From Tetrapyrgos nigripes (lineage: Eukaryota; Basidiomycota; Agaricomycetes; Agaricales; Campanellaceae), in contig JAACJM010000139.1 in assembly GCA_013368315.1 (NCBI GenBank), positions 1 through 64,000 on the forward strand: a DNA stretch of 64,000 bases, given 5' to 3'. The translations under genes and the position numbers were made by a program. The notes under the pieces were generated by a model. It did not search any database. It was not told the origin of the DNA and was given only the letters and a program-made list of their open reading frames with translations. Below, in pieces: positions 12,119-21,331 of this stretch (within the stretch, counting starts at the first letter, position 1; the number at the start of each line of letters is the position of its first letter).

Positions 12119-12289
12119 CCTTTTTATTTGAATACTACTCTCACTCACCTCTTGCTGAACGGCTGAATGGCTGAACGTACATACTCCACGTAAGAATCAA
12201 ATCCGAACGCATCAAAAAACCTATTAACATGTAGACTGTCAGCTTCGTCTTGGCATCGTCTATCTAAAAGCAGTGGAACAACATTCGAA

Positions 12290-12440
12290 AAACCCAAAGT
12301 GTCCGGGAATAGGGATCCCGGGACATCCCTTTTTCATGCCCGGGATATTGTCCGAGACAACATTCCGGGACAACACCCGAGACACGACAAATACCGGACA
12401 CAGTACACGGGACAGTAGTAGTACGAGACAAGACTGGACC
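12290..12440 (+). repeat. array of spaced CCGGGACA / CCGAGACA words
   Basis: The stretch carries at least seven copies of CC[G]G[A/G]GACA or the close forms CCGGACA and ACGAGACA, plus two CCCGGGA palindromes, at 10-25-base spacing. It makes one open frame rich in Asp/Thr/Arg (12273-12467), which I read as a by-product. It lies upstream of gene A. Confidence 0.55.
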
Positions 12441-12791
12441 TATGTAGAGGATGGGCAGCGTTATTGAGATGCGTGGGAATCCGGCTATTTATGTACATAG
12501 ACGCCGGACAAACGCGTGCCTGTCTTCATGTCCTTGAACCGCTTTAACTCATGGTCTCCCTCTACCACCTGGTCGAGACGCTTAGTGACCAGAAAGCTGT
12601 AGACACTCGAAATCTATTTTTGTCCCAAATTATCGCATTTGTAGGGATGTTGTGAATTCAGCAGATTCGTTGAAAGAGCGAGCTGTCAATCCCACTATAT
12701 AGTATGCTACTGATTTGACGCTTGCTACTAGTATACCGGTGTTCATCATCAATGATTGGATAAATTTTTGAAAAAATTCTCGATTTCTACA

Positions 12792-12972
12792 TATAGGAAA
12801 GATCAAGGTCAATGGAAATGGAAAACTTGTTCGTTAGTAACTGTAAGCAGCACTCGAAAACTCGAGGAATATTTCGGAAAAAGGATCTTTAACGTGGAAT
12901 TAAGAGATTCAGACACGTACGTGCAAGCGTCCGAGACGACGGGGAGTTGGAGGCAAGTTCCGCCGAAGCCGC
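12792..12972 (-). pseudogene. fragment of a third six-cysteine gene (copy C)
   Basis: The 181 bp match gene B from its intron 2/exon 3 junction (TATAGGAAAGATCAAG) through the intron (GTTAGTAACTGTAAGCAGCA), then jump after ACGTACGTG to mid exon 2 (AAGCGTCCGAGACGACGGGG) and stop at GCCGC. Part of exon 2 is deleted and exons 1 and 3 are missing. It is closer to copy B than to neighbouring copy A. It is a dead fragment. 12973-13882 otherwise shows nothing I can support. Confidence 0.75.
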
Positions 12973-13882
12973 GGAAAGGTACTGGGGACTCACCAGACGG
13001 TCTTCAACGTCAAATTACTATACCTTATACGTACTTACTCGTACCCCATACATGTTCCTTGCCACTCTGTCGATCATGGTTTTGACGTTCATCTTGTTCT
13101 CTCGACTGTGAATGACTCCGGAGAAACTTGAAGCTGTAGTTGAACATTTTCAAGCCACCGTGCTTAGCGGAAACTCGAGCGTCAATTCATAGGTCGGCGT
13201 ACTACGCACTGCGTGTAGAGTATATGTCCTGGGAACCATCACTGAATCTGCGTGCAAGCTGTAAGTAAGTATTATAAGCATTAGGCCGAGGTATGTCTAC
13301 TGCTGCTTGAACTTACCCCTGCGTGCATCTGCGAAAGGATACTAATACCTCTCTTAAACCAATAGGTGCAAAGATGCTTACTGCCAGTGCAGTCGGTGTT
13401 CCGTTGAGGACGCAGCCGATGGCCGAGCGTGAAAGACAAAGGACCGGTCAACAATACATATCCCGGTAGCAGTAAGAACTCGAAGAGTTGAACGTTGAAC
13501 ACCGGCAATCAATAGATGAATACGATGAATACATTCTCCTGTACGCCAGTTGTTTCTAGATTCGTCAGGATGTACCTTCACAAAATTTTGGATTCGCCAA
13601 ATGAGTACATACCCCATATCCCCCAACGGGTAGCAAGCAGTTCATAGTACTTACTATACACTTTGAAAAGGGAATGTTCTGCGACTCGGAGCTATTTTTG
13701 AAATGATCAGATGGTCGTGACAGGAGAAATCGACGCGGAAAAACACGTATAGACTCAGTAGGGACAGTGGCTGCAAAGTGGCTGCCAGCAAGAAAGAGGG
13801 AATGCGTGCTAATAGTGAGTATCTTGACCTTGGACCCATTACTTCAATACTCAAAGACAAGCACTGGCAGTGCAACTTAAGG

Positions 13883-13890
13883 TATAAAAG
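13883..13890 (+). promoter_or_regulatory. TATA box, probable original promoter of the CE16 gene
   Basis: TATAAAAG is followed by about 75 bases of pyrimidine-rich, leader-like sequence ending at the left boundary of a 1.4-kb insertion. The CE16 start codon lies 8 bases after the other boundary. I infer that this is the displaced promoter and 5' leader of that gene. Confidence 0.5.
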
Positions 13891-13964
13891 CTGACCCCAA
13901 TCCTCACTTTCATCCCAACAAACTTGAATCAGCTCCTTGCATCTGAACTCGAGTCAACCCACAT

Positions 13965-15371
13965 CAGTAAAACGGCAAACCGGCTTTCTGCAACTTTTAC
14001 GCGACTTTTTCCGATCCGCGCCGTACTTTCAAAACACAGGCCCGATCGCTTTTGAAAGTTGTCTCCTGCTTTCAAAAGTCGCTGGAAAAGCTGCTGGAAA
14101 GGTGAAAGGAAAGCTACCGAATAGCATTAGCCAGAACCAGAAAAGGATGTGCTCGCATTGCTCACACCGCCCAATAAAATGGATTGAAAAAAGTATGTAT
14201 TGCATAAACTATCTGTAGTAGATACATGAACTCGAAGAAAGTACTACTAGTCTACATGGTGTGCCCTCCGTAACCTTTGCCCCACAACAATCTGGAATAA
14301 CCACGCCCCCCCGATTCTCCCTGGAAAGTGCCATTTTGTCCTAAGTAAAATGTCAGCTTCTGTAGCACATGTCGACAGAAGGAGTCACATACCAAGAAAA
14401 TGAGAACCAACCATGGACAGGGCGATGGCCAATGCATAAACTGACTTTCCATCCATGCTGATCAAACAAGCAGAATTAGTGCAGTGTCAATTTCTAAGGG
14501 GAAAAATGACGCACCAGAAAAATGAAGACTATCTATCCTTCCAGCGTCCTCGCAATGCAACCAATGGTTTCTGAAGGATAGGGCCGGGTAAGACTTCTTG
14601 CTGAGCAGAGGAGAAAAATAAGTACCTTGAAGCCATGTCCTCTTATTGTCGTCACCTGGCAAATAGTTTGGGCTGGCATAAAGAACCTGCAATGAGTTGG
14701 ACAATCCGCTGGTCAGCAGGTTTATAAACACGCGACAAAAAAAAACATACTACATGCCACAGCAGCACTGAGAAAAGTCTTCATGTAAGTAGAAAGGAAG
14801 GTGATGAGAGAAAGGTGTATGAGGTTGAGGTGTAGGGGATGGACCAGGGATTGGACAAGGAAGATGGATGCACAAGTTTGTCAACCACATGTGATCGTGG
14901 ATAACTATATAGTTTCAGAGCGGAGTCTGAAATTGCCGATGCTGCGGCCGCGTACTCAGAAAATTCCAAGTGCGACCAGGCAAACCCTCCTCTCCACGCC
15001 AGATTGCTCTATGTAGCCTCTCCTGCAGTCTTCTGACCATGCTGCCTTAAATTATCACCAATCTTTGCTTGATCTTTGCACATGCAGCAGCCCTGTAGTG
15101 CCCCAGACCTCACGTTGTGTACTACATGTGTTTTGGTATGTACTTTATGTATACTTATGGTAAATAAACTTGTAGGTAGAAAAAAGTCCTCCTTCGAAGT
15201 TGTCATAAAAGTTGGCAGAAAAGTTGTTGAAAAGCTGAAGCTGTCCGGACAAAAGTAAAAGGTGGGAAAAGCTTTGGTCAGAAAAGCCGATCAAAAGGCT
15301 TTATGGTAAAAAGTTACTGAAAGCTCCGAAAAGCCGGGAAAAGTGGGAAAAGTCAATTTGCCGTTTTACTG
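13965..15371. mobile_element. non-autonomous element with CAGTAAAACGG TIRs and subterminal AAAAG arrays
   Basis: The left end CAGTAAAACGGCAAA is mirrored by TTTGCCGTTTTACTG at the right end; counting three more bases (CAT / ATG) the match runs 13962-13979 to 15357-15374. Inside the left end, words such as CAACTTTTACG, GACTTTTTCCGA and GCTTTCAAAAG recur. Inside the right end (15180-15355) the inverse form GAAAAGYYG recurs about ten times. Subterminal repeat arrays of this sort bind transposase in Ac/hAT elements. No clear TSD was found. It sits between the presumed leader and the ATG of the CE16 gene and may carry a small gene (14252-14784). Confidence 0.72.
14252..14784 (-). CDS. possible small secreted-protein gene carried inside the 14-kb element
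   Basis: From ATG 14784 the frame reads MKTFLSAAVAC, signal-peptide-like. A GT...AG intron then leads to VLYASPNYLPGDDNKRTWLQ (about 14690-14630), and further GT-AG steps lead to HWPSPCPWLVLIFL (14440 region) and GQNGTFQGESGGRGYS with a glycine-rich end at stop 14252. The middle exon boundaries are ambiguous and one route meets a stop, so the gene may be broken. I recognise no family. Its position entirely inside a TIR element would make it captured cargo if real. Confidence 0.35.
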
Positions 15372-15378
15372 ATGCAGT

Positions 15379-17086
15379 ATGAAACTCTTCAGCCTTCTTC
15401 CCGCCTTCGTCATCGCTGGCGGAGTCTCAGCTCTTAACAATCCCCTCAAATCAAGCCAGATAAAATCATTCGTTGTCAAGAACAGGTTCAGATAGGGACT
15501 GGATGCCTCTCAGGCCACCACACAGGAACCAAAGACGAAGCAATAAGGCAAATAGATGGTATAGATGAGTAAGCCAGTACTGGGCCAGAGTCTACATAGT
15601 ACTGAGGACAATGCTGAGCAGTATGGATCAGAGGGACAGAAGTGGACAGACTGAGGAACTATCTACAAAGCCCTGGAGTATATATACAAAAGTGCGAAGG
15701 AGAACAAGATTAGATCAGCAGGTACTGATGGAAACAATCAAGGAATGATAATCAGGTATCTAAGTGATGTCAATATGTGTAACAGGTACAGATATGATCT
15801 GTCAATCAGAGAAATGATGCATCAAAGAAGATGGAAGCCATAGGTACAAGGAACATGATCTAGAACCAAAGAAGCGAAGAATGATGGAAGGGAGAAGAAT
15901 GATGGAAGGGAGAAGAATGATGGAAGGGAGAAGAATGATGGAAGGGAGAAGAATGATGGAAGGGAGAAGAATGATGGAAGGGAGAAGAATGATGGAAGGG
16001 AGAAGAATGATGAAAGGAGAACAAAGAACAGGGTCTAGAAGCGAAGGCATGAAGGGATTCATGACATTCGTCACTTTCAGCGATTCCTACACCGAGATCA
16101 CCGTCCACGCTGATGGTCCTGACGCTCAAGCATGACCAGTCTACCTCTCAGGTTACACCAACACTACTCTCTTCCCATTCGCCAAATCCGGTGCTGTATG
16201 CTCCAACAATCTCACGTTCCACTAAGGCAACCTTGCAGTGACTGAGTCTCAGGTTCCTTCTTATTTTGAATTTCACGCAACGGATGCTGGGAAGAGGGTC
16301 GGCGGGGACAATATGGTGTATACGCTTTGGATTGGGACGAATGATATGGGAGTCTTGCTTACGGGGAATAATCCTGAGGTCACCGTGGTGGATGTAGCAG
16401 AGTGTATGGTTAATTGGGTGAAGGTGCTTTATGAGTTCAGTGGTGCTACGAATTTTGTTTTCCAAAATGTGAGTCTGTCCCCAGAACAATGGTTTCTGAT
16501 GCCAAGTTCTGACCTGCAATGTGACACGCAGATGGTCCCACTGCAACACACTGTCCTCTACACGTCGAACATCCAAATGACAGAACAGGTAGCAGCCGGG
16601 AACGAGTTGACCAAACTTATGCTCCAAAATTTGGTTCCGACTTTGGATGGTGCTCATGTTGGTGAGTGTATCATCTTTCTTTATTAACACTTCGTATTCC
16701 AGGCTCTGACATATCATTCTATTTCCTCTGTAGCATACTTTGACTCCCACTCGCTCTTCCAAGACATTTTTGACCACCCAGAAAACTACCTCAACGGAAC
16801 CGCACCTTTTAACGTTGCTGGATGCATCACCTGTTCTGGTGCCCAAGGAACAGATCAGGATAGTTATTTGTGGTGTGTTTAGATCTCCCTTCTCTTCACT
16901 TTTTTTCTTTCCTTCCCTTTCATTCCGTGCCTTCATGTATGTTGCGTCATAAACTAGAGCTGATCAACCATCCTACCTAGGTTTGACCAACTGCACCCTA
17001 GTGAACAAGCTGATAGGATTGTTGCTAGGGAAATTGCAAAAGTATTTGAGGGTGAAGAGAATCAGTGGACGACTTGGCTGAGCTAA
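15379..17086 (+). pseudogene. CE16-type GDSL acetylesterase pseudogene
   Basis: Exon 1 (ATG 15379) encodes a signal peptide, MKLFSLLPAFVIAGGVSA, then NNPLKSSQIKSFVV. After ~550 bp of foreign sequence the catalytic part resumes near 16046: TFVTFSDSYTEI (GDSY block; the Gly before the catalytic Ser is Ser), LFPFAKSGAVCSNNLT, YTLWIGTNDMGVLLTG and VDVAECMVNW. After introns 16469-16531, 16662-16733 and 16873-16980 it continues with MVPLQHTVLYT, YFDSHSLFQDIF and FDQLHPSEQADRIVAREI, ending TWLS at 17086. CE16 enzymes remove acetyl groups from hemicellulose oligosaccharides outside the cell. Stops at 16133 (TGA where Trp is expected) and 16223 (TAA), the altered GDS block, the foreign insert and the displaced promoter make it non-functional. 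Confidence 0.85.
15881..16020 (+). repeat. 18-bp minisatellite, eight units
   Basis: The unit ATGATGGAAGGGAGAAGA begins at 15881, 15899, 15917, 15935, 15953, 15971 and 15989, with a variant at 16007 (ATGATGAAAGG). Because 18 is a multiple of three, it is open in several frames (Met-Met-Glu-Gly-Arg-Arg on plus; Pro-Phe-His or Leu-Pro-Ser-Ile repeats on minus). It sits in the foreign segment between exon 1 and the catalytic part of the CE16 pseudogene. Confidence 0.95.
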
Positions 17087-17392
17087 ATCACTCGGCTGCA
17101 GACTGAATTGTGTCCATGACTACTCTCTGTATTTTTAAGGAGTTATAACTGACTCACTTCAGAAAAGCATTAAGAATACAGGTAGCATTTAAATTTACCT
17201 GCGTCTGACTATACATGCTCAGACAGTTATGAGGCCGAAGAATGAGGCTGAGTTCTTTACACTCGGTTTCTACTTGTGGCTATGTCATCTTGTTCCCCGA
17301 TGGATTCCTGAGCATGTGTCATTGATTGTCCTTCTTCCGTCAGATGCTTTTCTGCGTTCTGCAACGCTTCACTATAAACGATTTTTTAATTC
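17087..17392. other. CE16 3' flank, with inverse copy of sequence near 11.2 kb
   Basis: 17229-17285 is the reverse complement, with about 75-80% identity by eye, of 11217-11275 (shared words CATAGCCACA and TGTAAAGAACTCA, and the CGGCCTC end). No gene was seen. The copia-2 target ATAAG lies at 17393-17397. Confidence 0.6.
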
Positions 17393-17397
17393 ATAAG

Positions 17398-17752
17398 TGA
17401 TGAGCAGGCATGGTACATACTGTACACTAAAAGCGGAGTGGCAACTCCATACTTACCTGGGGATGAGAGATTGCTTGTTAGAGCTGGTTGAGGCTTGTTG
17501 AGCGATAAGAGTAAGTATGAAACTTATTATTTGGGGGACTTTCTAGTAGTCCTTATATACCTACAAAGTGTGGCTGTAACTATGAATGTGGCTACTAATT
17601 ACCACGCTATAAAGCTGTACATATGACTACTTGTAACTACATATGATCAATCTATCAGTTAATGATAGATGTTGATGTGCTGCAGTCATGCTGCGCATTT
17701 AACAACATCTTTGATGGTTGATGGCTGCATACAATGATGCGCCGTTTCAACA
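17398..17752 (-). repeat. copia-2 3' LTR (355 bp)
   Basis: Read on the minus strand it starts TGTTGAAACGGCGC and ends CTGCTCATCA. It differs from the other LTR at about nine positions, nearly all CG versus TG or CA. Confidence 0.95.
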
Positions 17753-17937
17753 CTCCCCCTTGCTAAGCTGCATGGTAGTGTGCGTAAGCATAGGATGGCA
17801 CTATAAGCAGCCAAAGAGATCTACAACTTGAATTAAGCCAGAGAACAGCTAAGAGCTTTATAAAAGAACTTCCTGACTCTCTTCTCAATGTTGACTGAGA
17901 TGACAATTTTTCAACTCAAATAGAATTGAAGTCCAAG

Positions 17938-20900
17938 TATCTGGTTGTATCCAATTATATTTAGTATCTAATTGGATACCCTCACCTGAGATTTTGGAGG
18001 GGTAGCATCTGGTAGCGTCTGGTAGCATCTTAGCAGTCGGTGTTGTTATCGTATCTTGCTGGTCTCATGCCGCTGGCATATGCCAGTCTTCGGAAGTGCT
18101 CGCATGTGATAGCTGCACCTTTTGCATCATTTGAAATGACTTCTGCCCTTGTTGCTCACTGCTTTCCTTCAGCATAAACTGTCTGTACTGTTGTAGTAAT
18201 GCTACAGTCGGTACTGTACACTCTCATTTCTTTGTCTGTACCGTCAGAAGGTGGATGGAGGCCTGGACCCAGGACAGATAGCAGATAACAGAGGCAAATG
18301 AAGGTCTTGGTACACAGAAAATAACACTGCAAAATTTTAGAGACTGTCTATCCTACCATTTCGTCCACTATTCCTTACCCGCATGGTATTCTATTCGAAG
18401 TATCTCAATACCGGTAAGTGGCTGCAATTTTTGATGAGCAGCTTGCTGATCTTTTGTATTGGATCCACAGGACACTGCAATGCCAGACGTGTCAGACCCA
18501 TTCTCGACGCATCTTCTGCAAGAACAGTTGGTGTCCACGTGAAATCATGGTTTCTCATTACAGCTCTCTGTTCTGTTGCTATTGTCACTAGAGGGAGATG
18601 GCCAGGACCAGAATCCGACATGTTGAAGCACTTCAAGTCTGGTGTTCTTACCACTGAACCTGGCAAATCGGGGAAGCGATAGTCTTTTCAATGTTGATAT
18701 TGCTCAGCGTAAGTTATGTGTTTTTGTAAATTAGAATAGATTGGAAGCTGACAGACTCTTACATTGGAATGTGCTCTCTGCCAGCAAGTGGAAAGGTTGA
18801 GTGCTTTGAAGATGAGAAGCCTCGGCCATCTATAACCAGCCTCACTGCTCATTTCAGAAAGGATCACACTGATAACTTGAAGTTGGCTGCAACTGCAGCT
18901 TCTTATGCCGCTGACCCAGAAGTTCCCAAAGAGCTCAGTGGCGCCAGTGCCAGTGCTAGGCTGCTTGATGGCTATATCAAGGAGGGTGTGCTGAACCCCA
19001 CTGTGGAGCCTATGAGGAGGGGCTTTCTTAAGGTTTTCACAGCATGGCTTATTGAGGATGACTTACCTTTCACAACTGGAGAGAGCCCTGCACTTCAGAG
19101 GGTGTTTGACTATCTGAAGATAAAGTGGAAACTTCCCAGCGATACAACTGTCAGGAAGGTTCTTGACGAGATTAATGAAGAGCTTTGGGGAAATGTGATC
19201 AAGGAACTGATGGTGTGTCCCCTGTTTCTTCTTATAACCTGTGTTGTAATTTGCGGTAGGCTGTCAGCTCGAAGATCTCTTACTCTCACGATGTGTGGAC
19301 AAACCGTCAGATGATTTTCAGCTTTGCTGGTATCATGGCCTATTGGATAGATGATGACTGGAAGATAGTTGAGCGGCTCATCGATTTCAAGCATCTAGAC
19401 GAGAAGGAACATATTGGGCAATATGGGGTGAAGGAATTTGTGAAGTCTGCTTCAGGTTGAGGTGGTCTCAATAAGATGAGTTAATTGTCTCAATACAGAA
19501 TGCTTGATAACTTTTTTGTATCTTTCCTCACTTCTTAGCACTGACGATGGATAATGCCTCTTCTTGTGACACACTCTCTGATGCATTAGGTGTCCTGCTT
19601 TAACAAAAATATGGCATCCAGTATCATTCTGCAAACAACTGGATCCGTTGCCTTGCACATGTTGTCAATCTTGTGGTCCAGGCTATTCTCAAGGCTGTTG
19701 ATGAAGCAGGGTGCAATAGCGATGAGGAGGATTACTACCTCCTCAATAAGGAGGCTCCTTTCCATTATGAAGAGAGTGAAGATGATGAGCTCATTGCTAT
19801 GGAAGAAGAGGAGAATGTTGAGGTGGATGAGGAACACCAGGACTCTGATGTGTCTGAGCTGCCAGAAAATGCACGAAATCTCAGTGCTGTCAAACGGGCA
19901 AGTGTCTTACAACTGCTATCAGCGTTACCCTACTAATCTTTCTCATATTAGCTTCGCCTCATTGTCACCAAAATTGTCTCTTCCCCTCAACACTGCAGTC
20001 TCTTCTGGAAATGTACCACATGGAAATATTGTAACAGAGAGAAGAACGAAAAGAATACTCCCAAAGTGAAGCTAATGGTCATCTGAGATGTTGCGACACG
20101 ATGGAACTACACACATGCTATGATAAAACGAGGTCATACTTTGCGTGAGGTGAGCATTCGTCAACTTTATTTGCATTCCTCAAGGAATTGAGAACAGCAC
20201 AGGGAATTGATCATTGGGTGTTCCTGCATGCTGAGTTTCGTGATCTTGCACTGTCCAAGTCGGATTGGAAGCAGTTAGAACAGTTAGAAAAGATTCTTGG
20301 GGTGAGCTTGTGCTTGGTGGAACTGTGGAGGACCTGCCAATTGATGTGTTTGACAGATATTTACCCAGGTGACACTCCAGATGTCTCACGCCGATACTCC
20401 AACAATACCATGGGTGCTGCCAATGTACTGGCTGATGGAGTATCAGCTCTGTCTTGTCTCAGAAGACATGGCCCTTCCTTTATCATTCCGAGAAGCTGCC
20501 ACTGTTGGGATCAACAAGCTTGAAAAATACCACACATATGCAAAGAACAACTTGTTCTATGTGGTAGCTACAGGTATGGCTATTGATCTATGACGATGTC
20601 TCACTGACATAAAAACAGCTTGCCATCCTGCAATGAGATTGAACTGGTTTGGTCCTCCAGACTCTGATGAGTATGAAAGAGCCTCAACTATCTTCCAGCA
20701 CGTCTACGAGGAGTATTCACAATCTACTCATCCACCAACTTCAGGTCTCACTTCACCCTCCAAGCCCAATAACCGAAATCTTCCCTCAAATACTTCTTTC
20801 TTGCAATCCTGTCTTACATTAGGGTCTTCTTTCAATGACTTGGGTTCTGGTACTCTCACGGCTTCTGAGTACGACAGGTATACACATGGAGATGGAGGTG

Positions 20901-21331
20901 CAGGTGATATAGAAAAGCTGTTGGGTTGGTGGAAGGTTTGTCTTCATTTCTTATGCAGAGATGGTCAGCTAATGTGCATATACAGGAGCATAGCACCTCC
21001 AAAGAAGGCTTTCCTGTCATATCTAGGATAGCCTGTGATTTTTTGGCCATTCCCAGTGCCAGTGTCTCAGTTGAAAGGCTATTCTCAAGCTTGAGGCACC
21101 TCTGCAGTGACCTTCGTTCTTCGCTAAAAGCAGAGACAACTACTTCAGCAATGTGTACAAAGCAGTGGTTGAAGCAAGGGATGTTGGAGTTTGATGTTAG
21201 AAGACTCATTAGCAGCCAAACAATGACTCAGAAAAAAACTGATTAGATACTAAATATAATTGATTATTAATTGGATATGATCCAGATACAATTAATTACA
21301 GATTTAGAGTAATCATATCCTAATTGGTTGG
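17938..21331 (+). mobile_element. hAT-type DNA transposon inserted in the copia-2 RNase H region
   Basis: Boundaries are inferred from the host. The minus-strand copia frame runs to ...FRVRL at 21332 and resumes at 17937 with the matching GLQFY end, so everything between is foreign. Both ends carry related AT-rich words in inverse orientation (TATCTGG...TATCCAATTA at 17938-17960; TAATTGGATATGATCCAGATA at 21270-21290). The right end has ~40 extra bases. An internal palindrome (GTATCCAATTA / TAATTGGATAC) lies at 17945-17979, and a 10-mer GGTAGC[A/G]TCT repeats three times at 18001-18030. A clean 8-bp TSD was not found. Confidence 0.72.
18480..21246 (+). pseudogene. hAT transposase (multi-exon, decayed)
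   Basis: The protein is read in pieces across introns and frame changes. SLTAHFRKDH at 18840-18870 is a possible BED-type finger remnant. WLIEDDLPFTTGESPALQRV is at about 19050, KISYSHDVWTNRQ at 19268 and TMDNASSCDTL at 19548. IRCLAHVVNLVVQAIL follows at 19640-19690, then an acidic stretch, I*DVATRWNYTHAMIKRG at 20080 (TGA for Arg) and HPAMRLNWFGPPDSDEYE at 20625. The C-terminal dimerisation block CDFLAIPSASVSVERLFSS is at 21033-21090, followed by HLCSDLRSSLKAE. These are the characteristic hAT blocks in the right order. It would bind the element's ends and catalyse cut-and-paste in the nucleus, but stops and frame changes make it inactive. The N-terminus is unclear; ATG 18480 is a candidate. 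Confidence 0.82.

Noticed and set aside
15881..16020. CRISPR array
   Set aside because: Units are contiguous 18-bp repeats without spacers, in a eukaryotic context without cas genes.
15802..16135. Repeat proteins made of MMEGRR, FHHSSP or LPSIIL units
   Set aside because: They are frames of an 18-bp minisatellite, open on both strands because the unit is a multiple of three and stop-free.
16148..16936. 262-codon minus-strand gene
   Set aside because: It is the complement of the CE16 coding exons, which carry clear family motifs on the plus strand.
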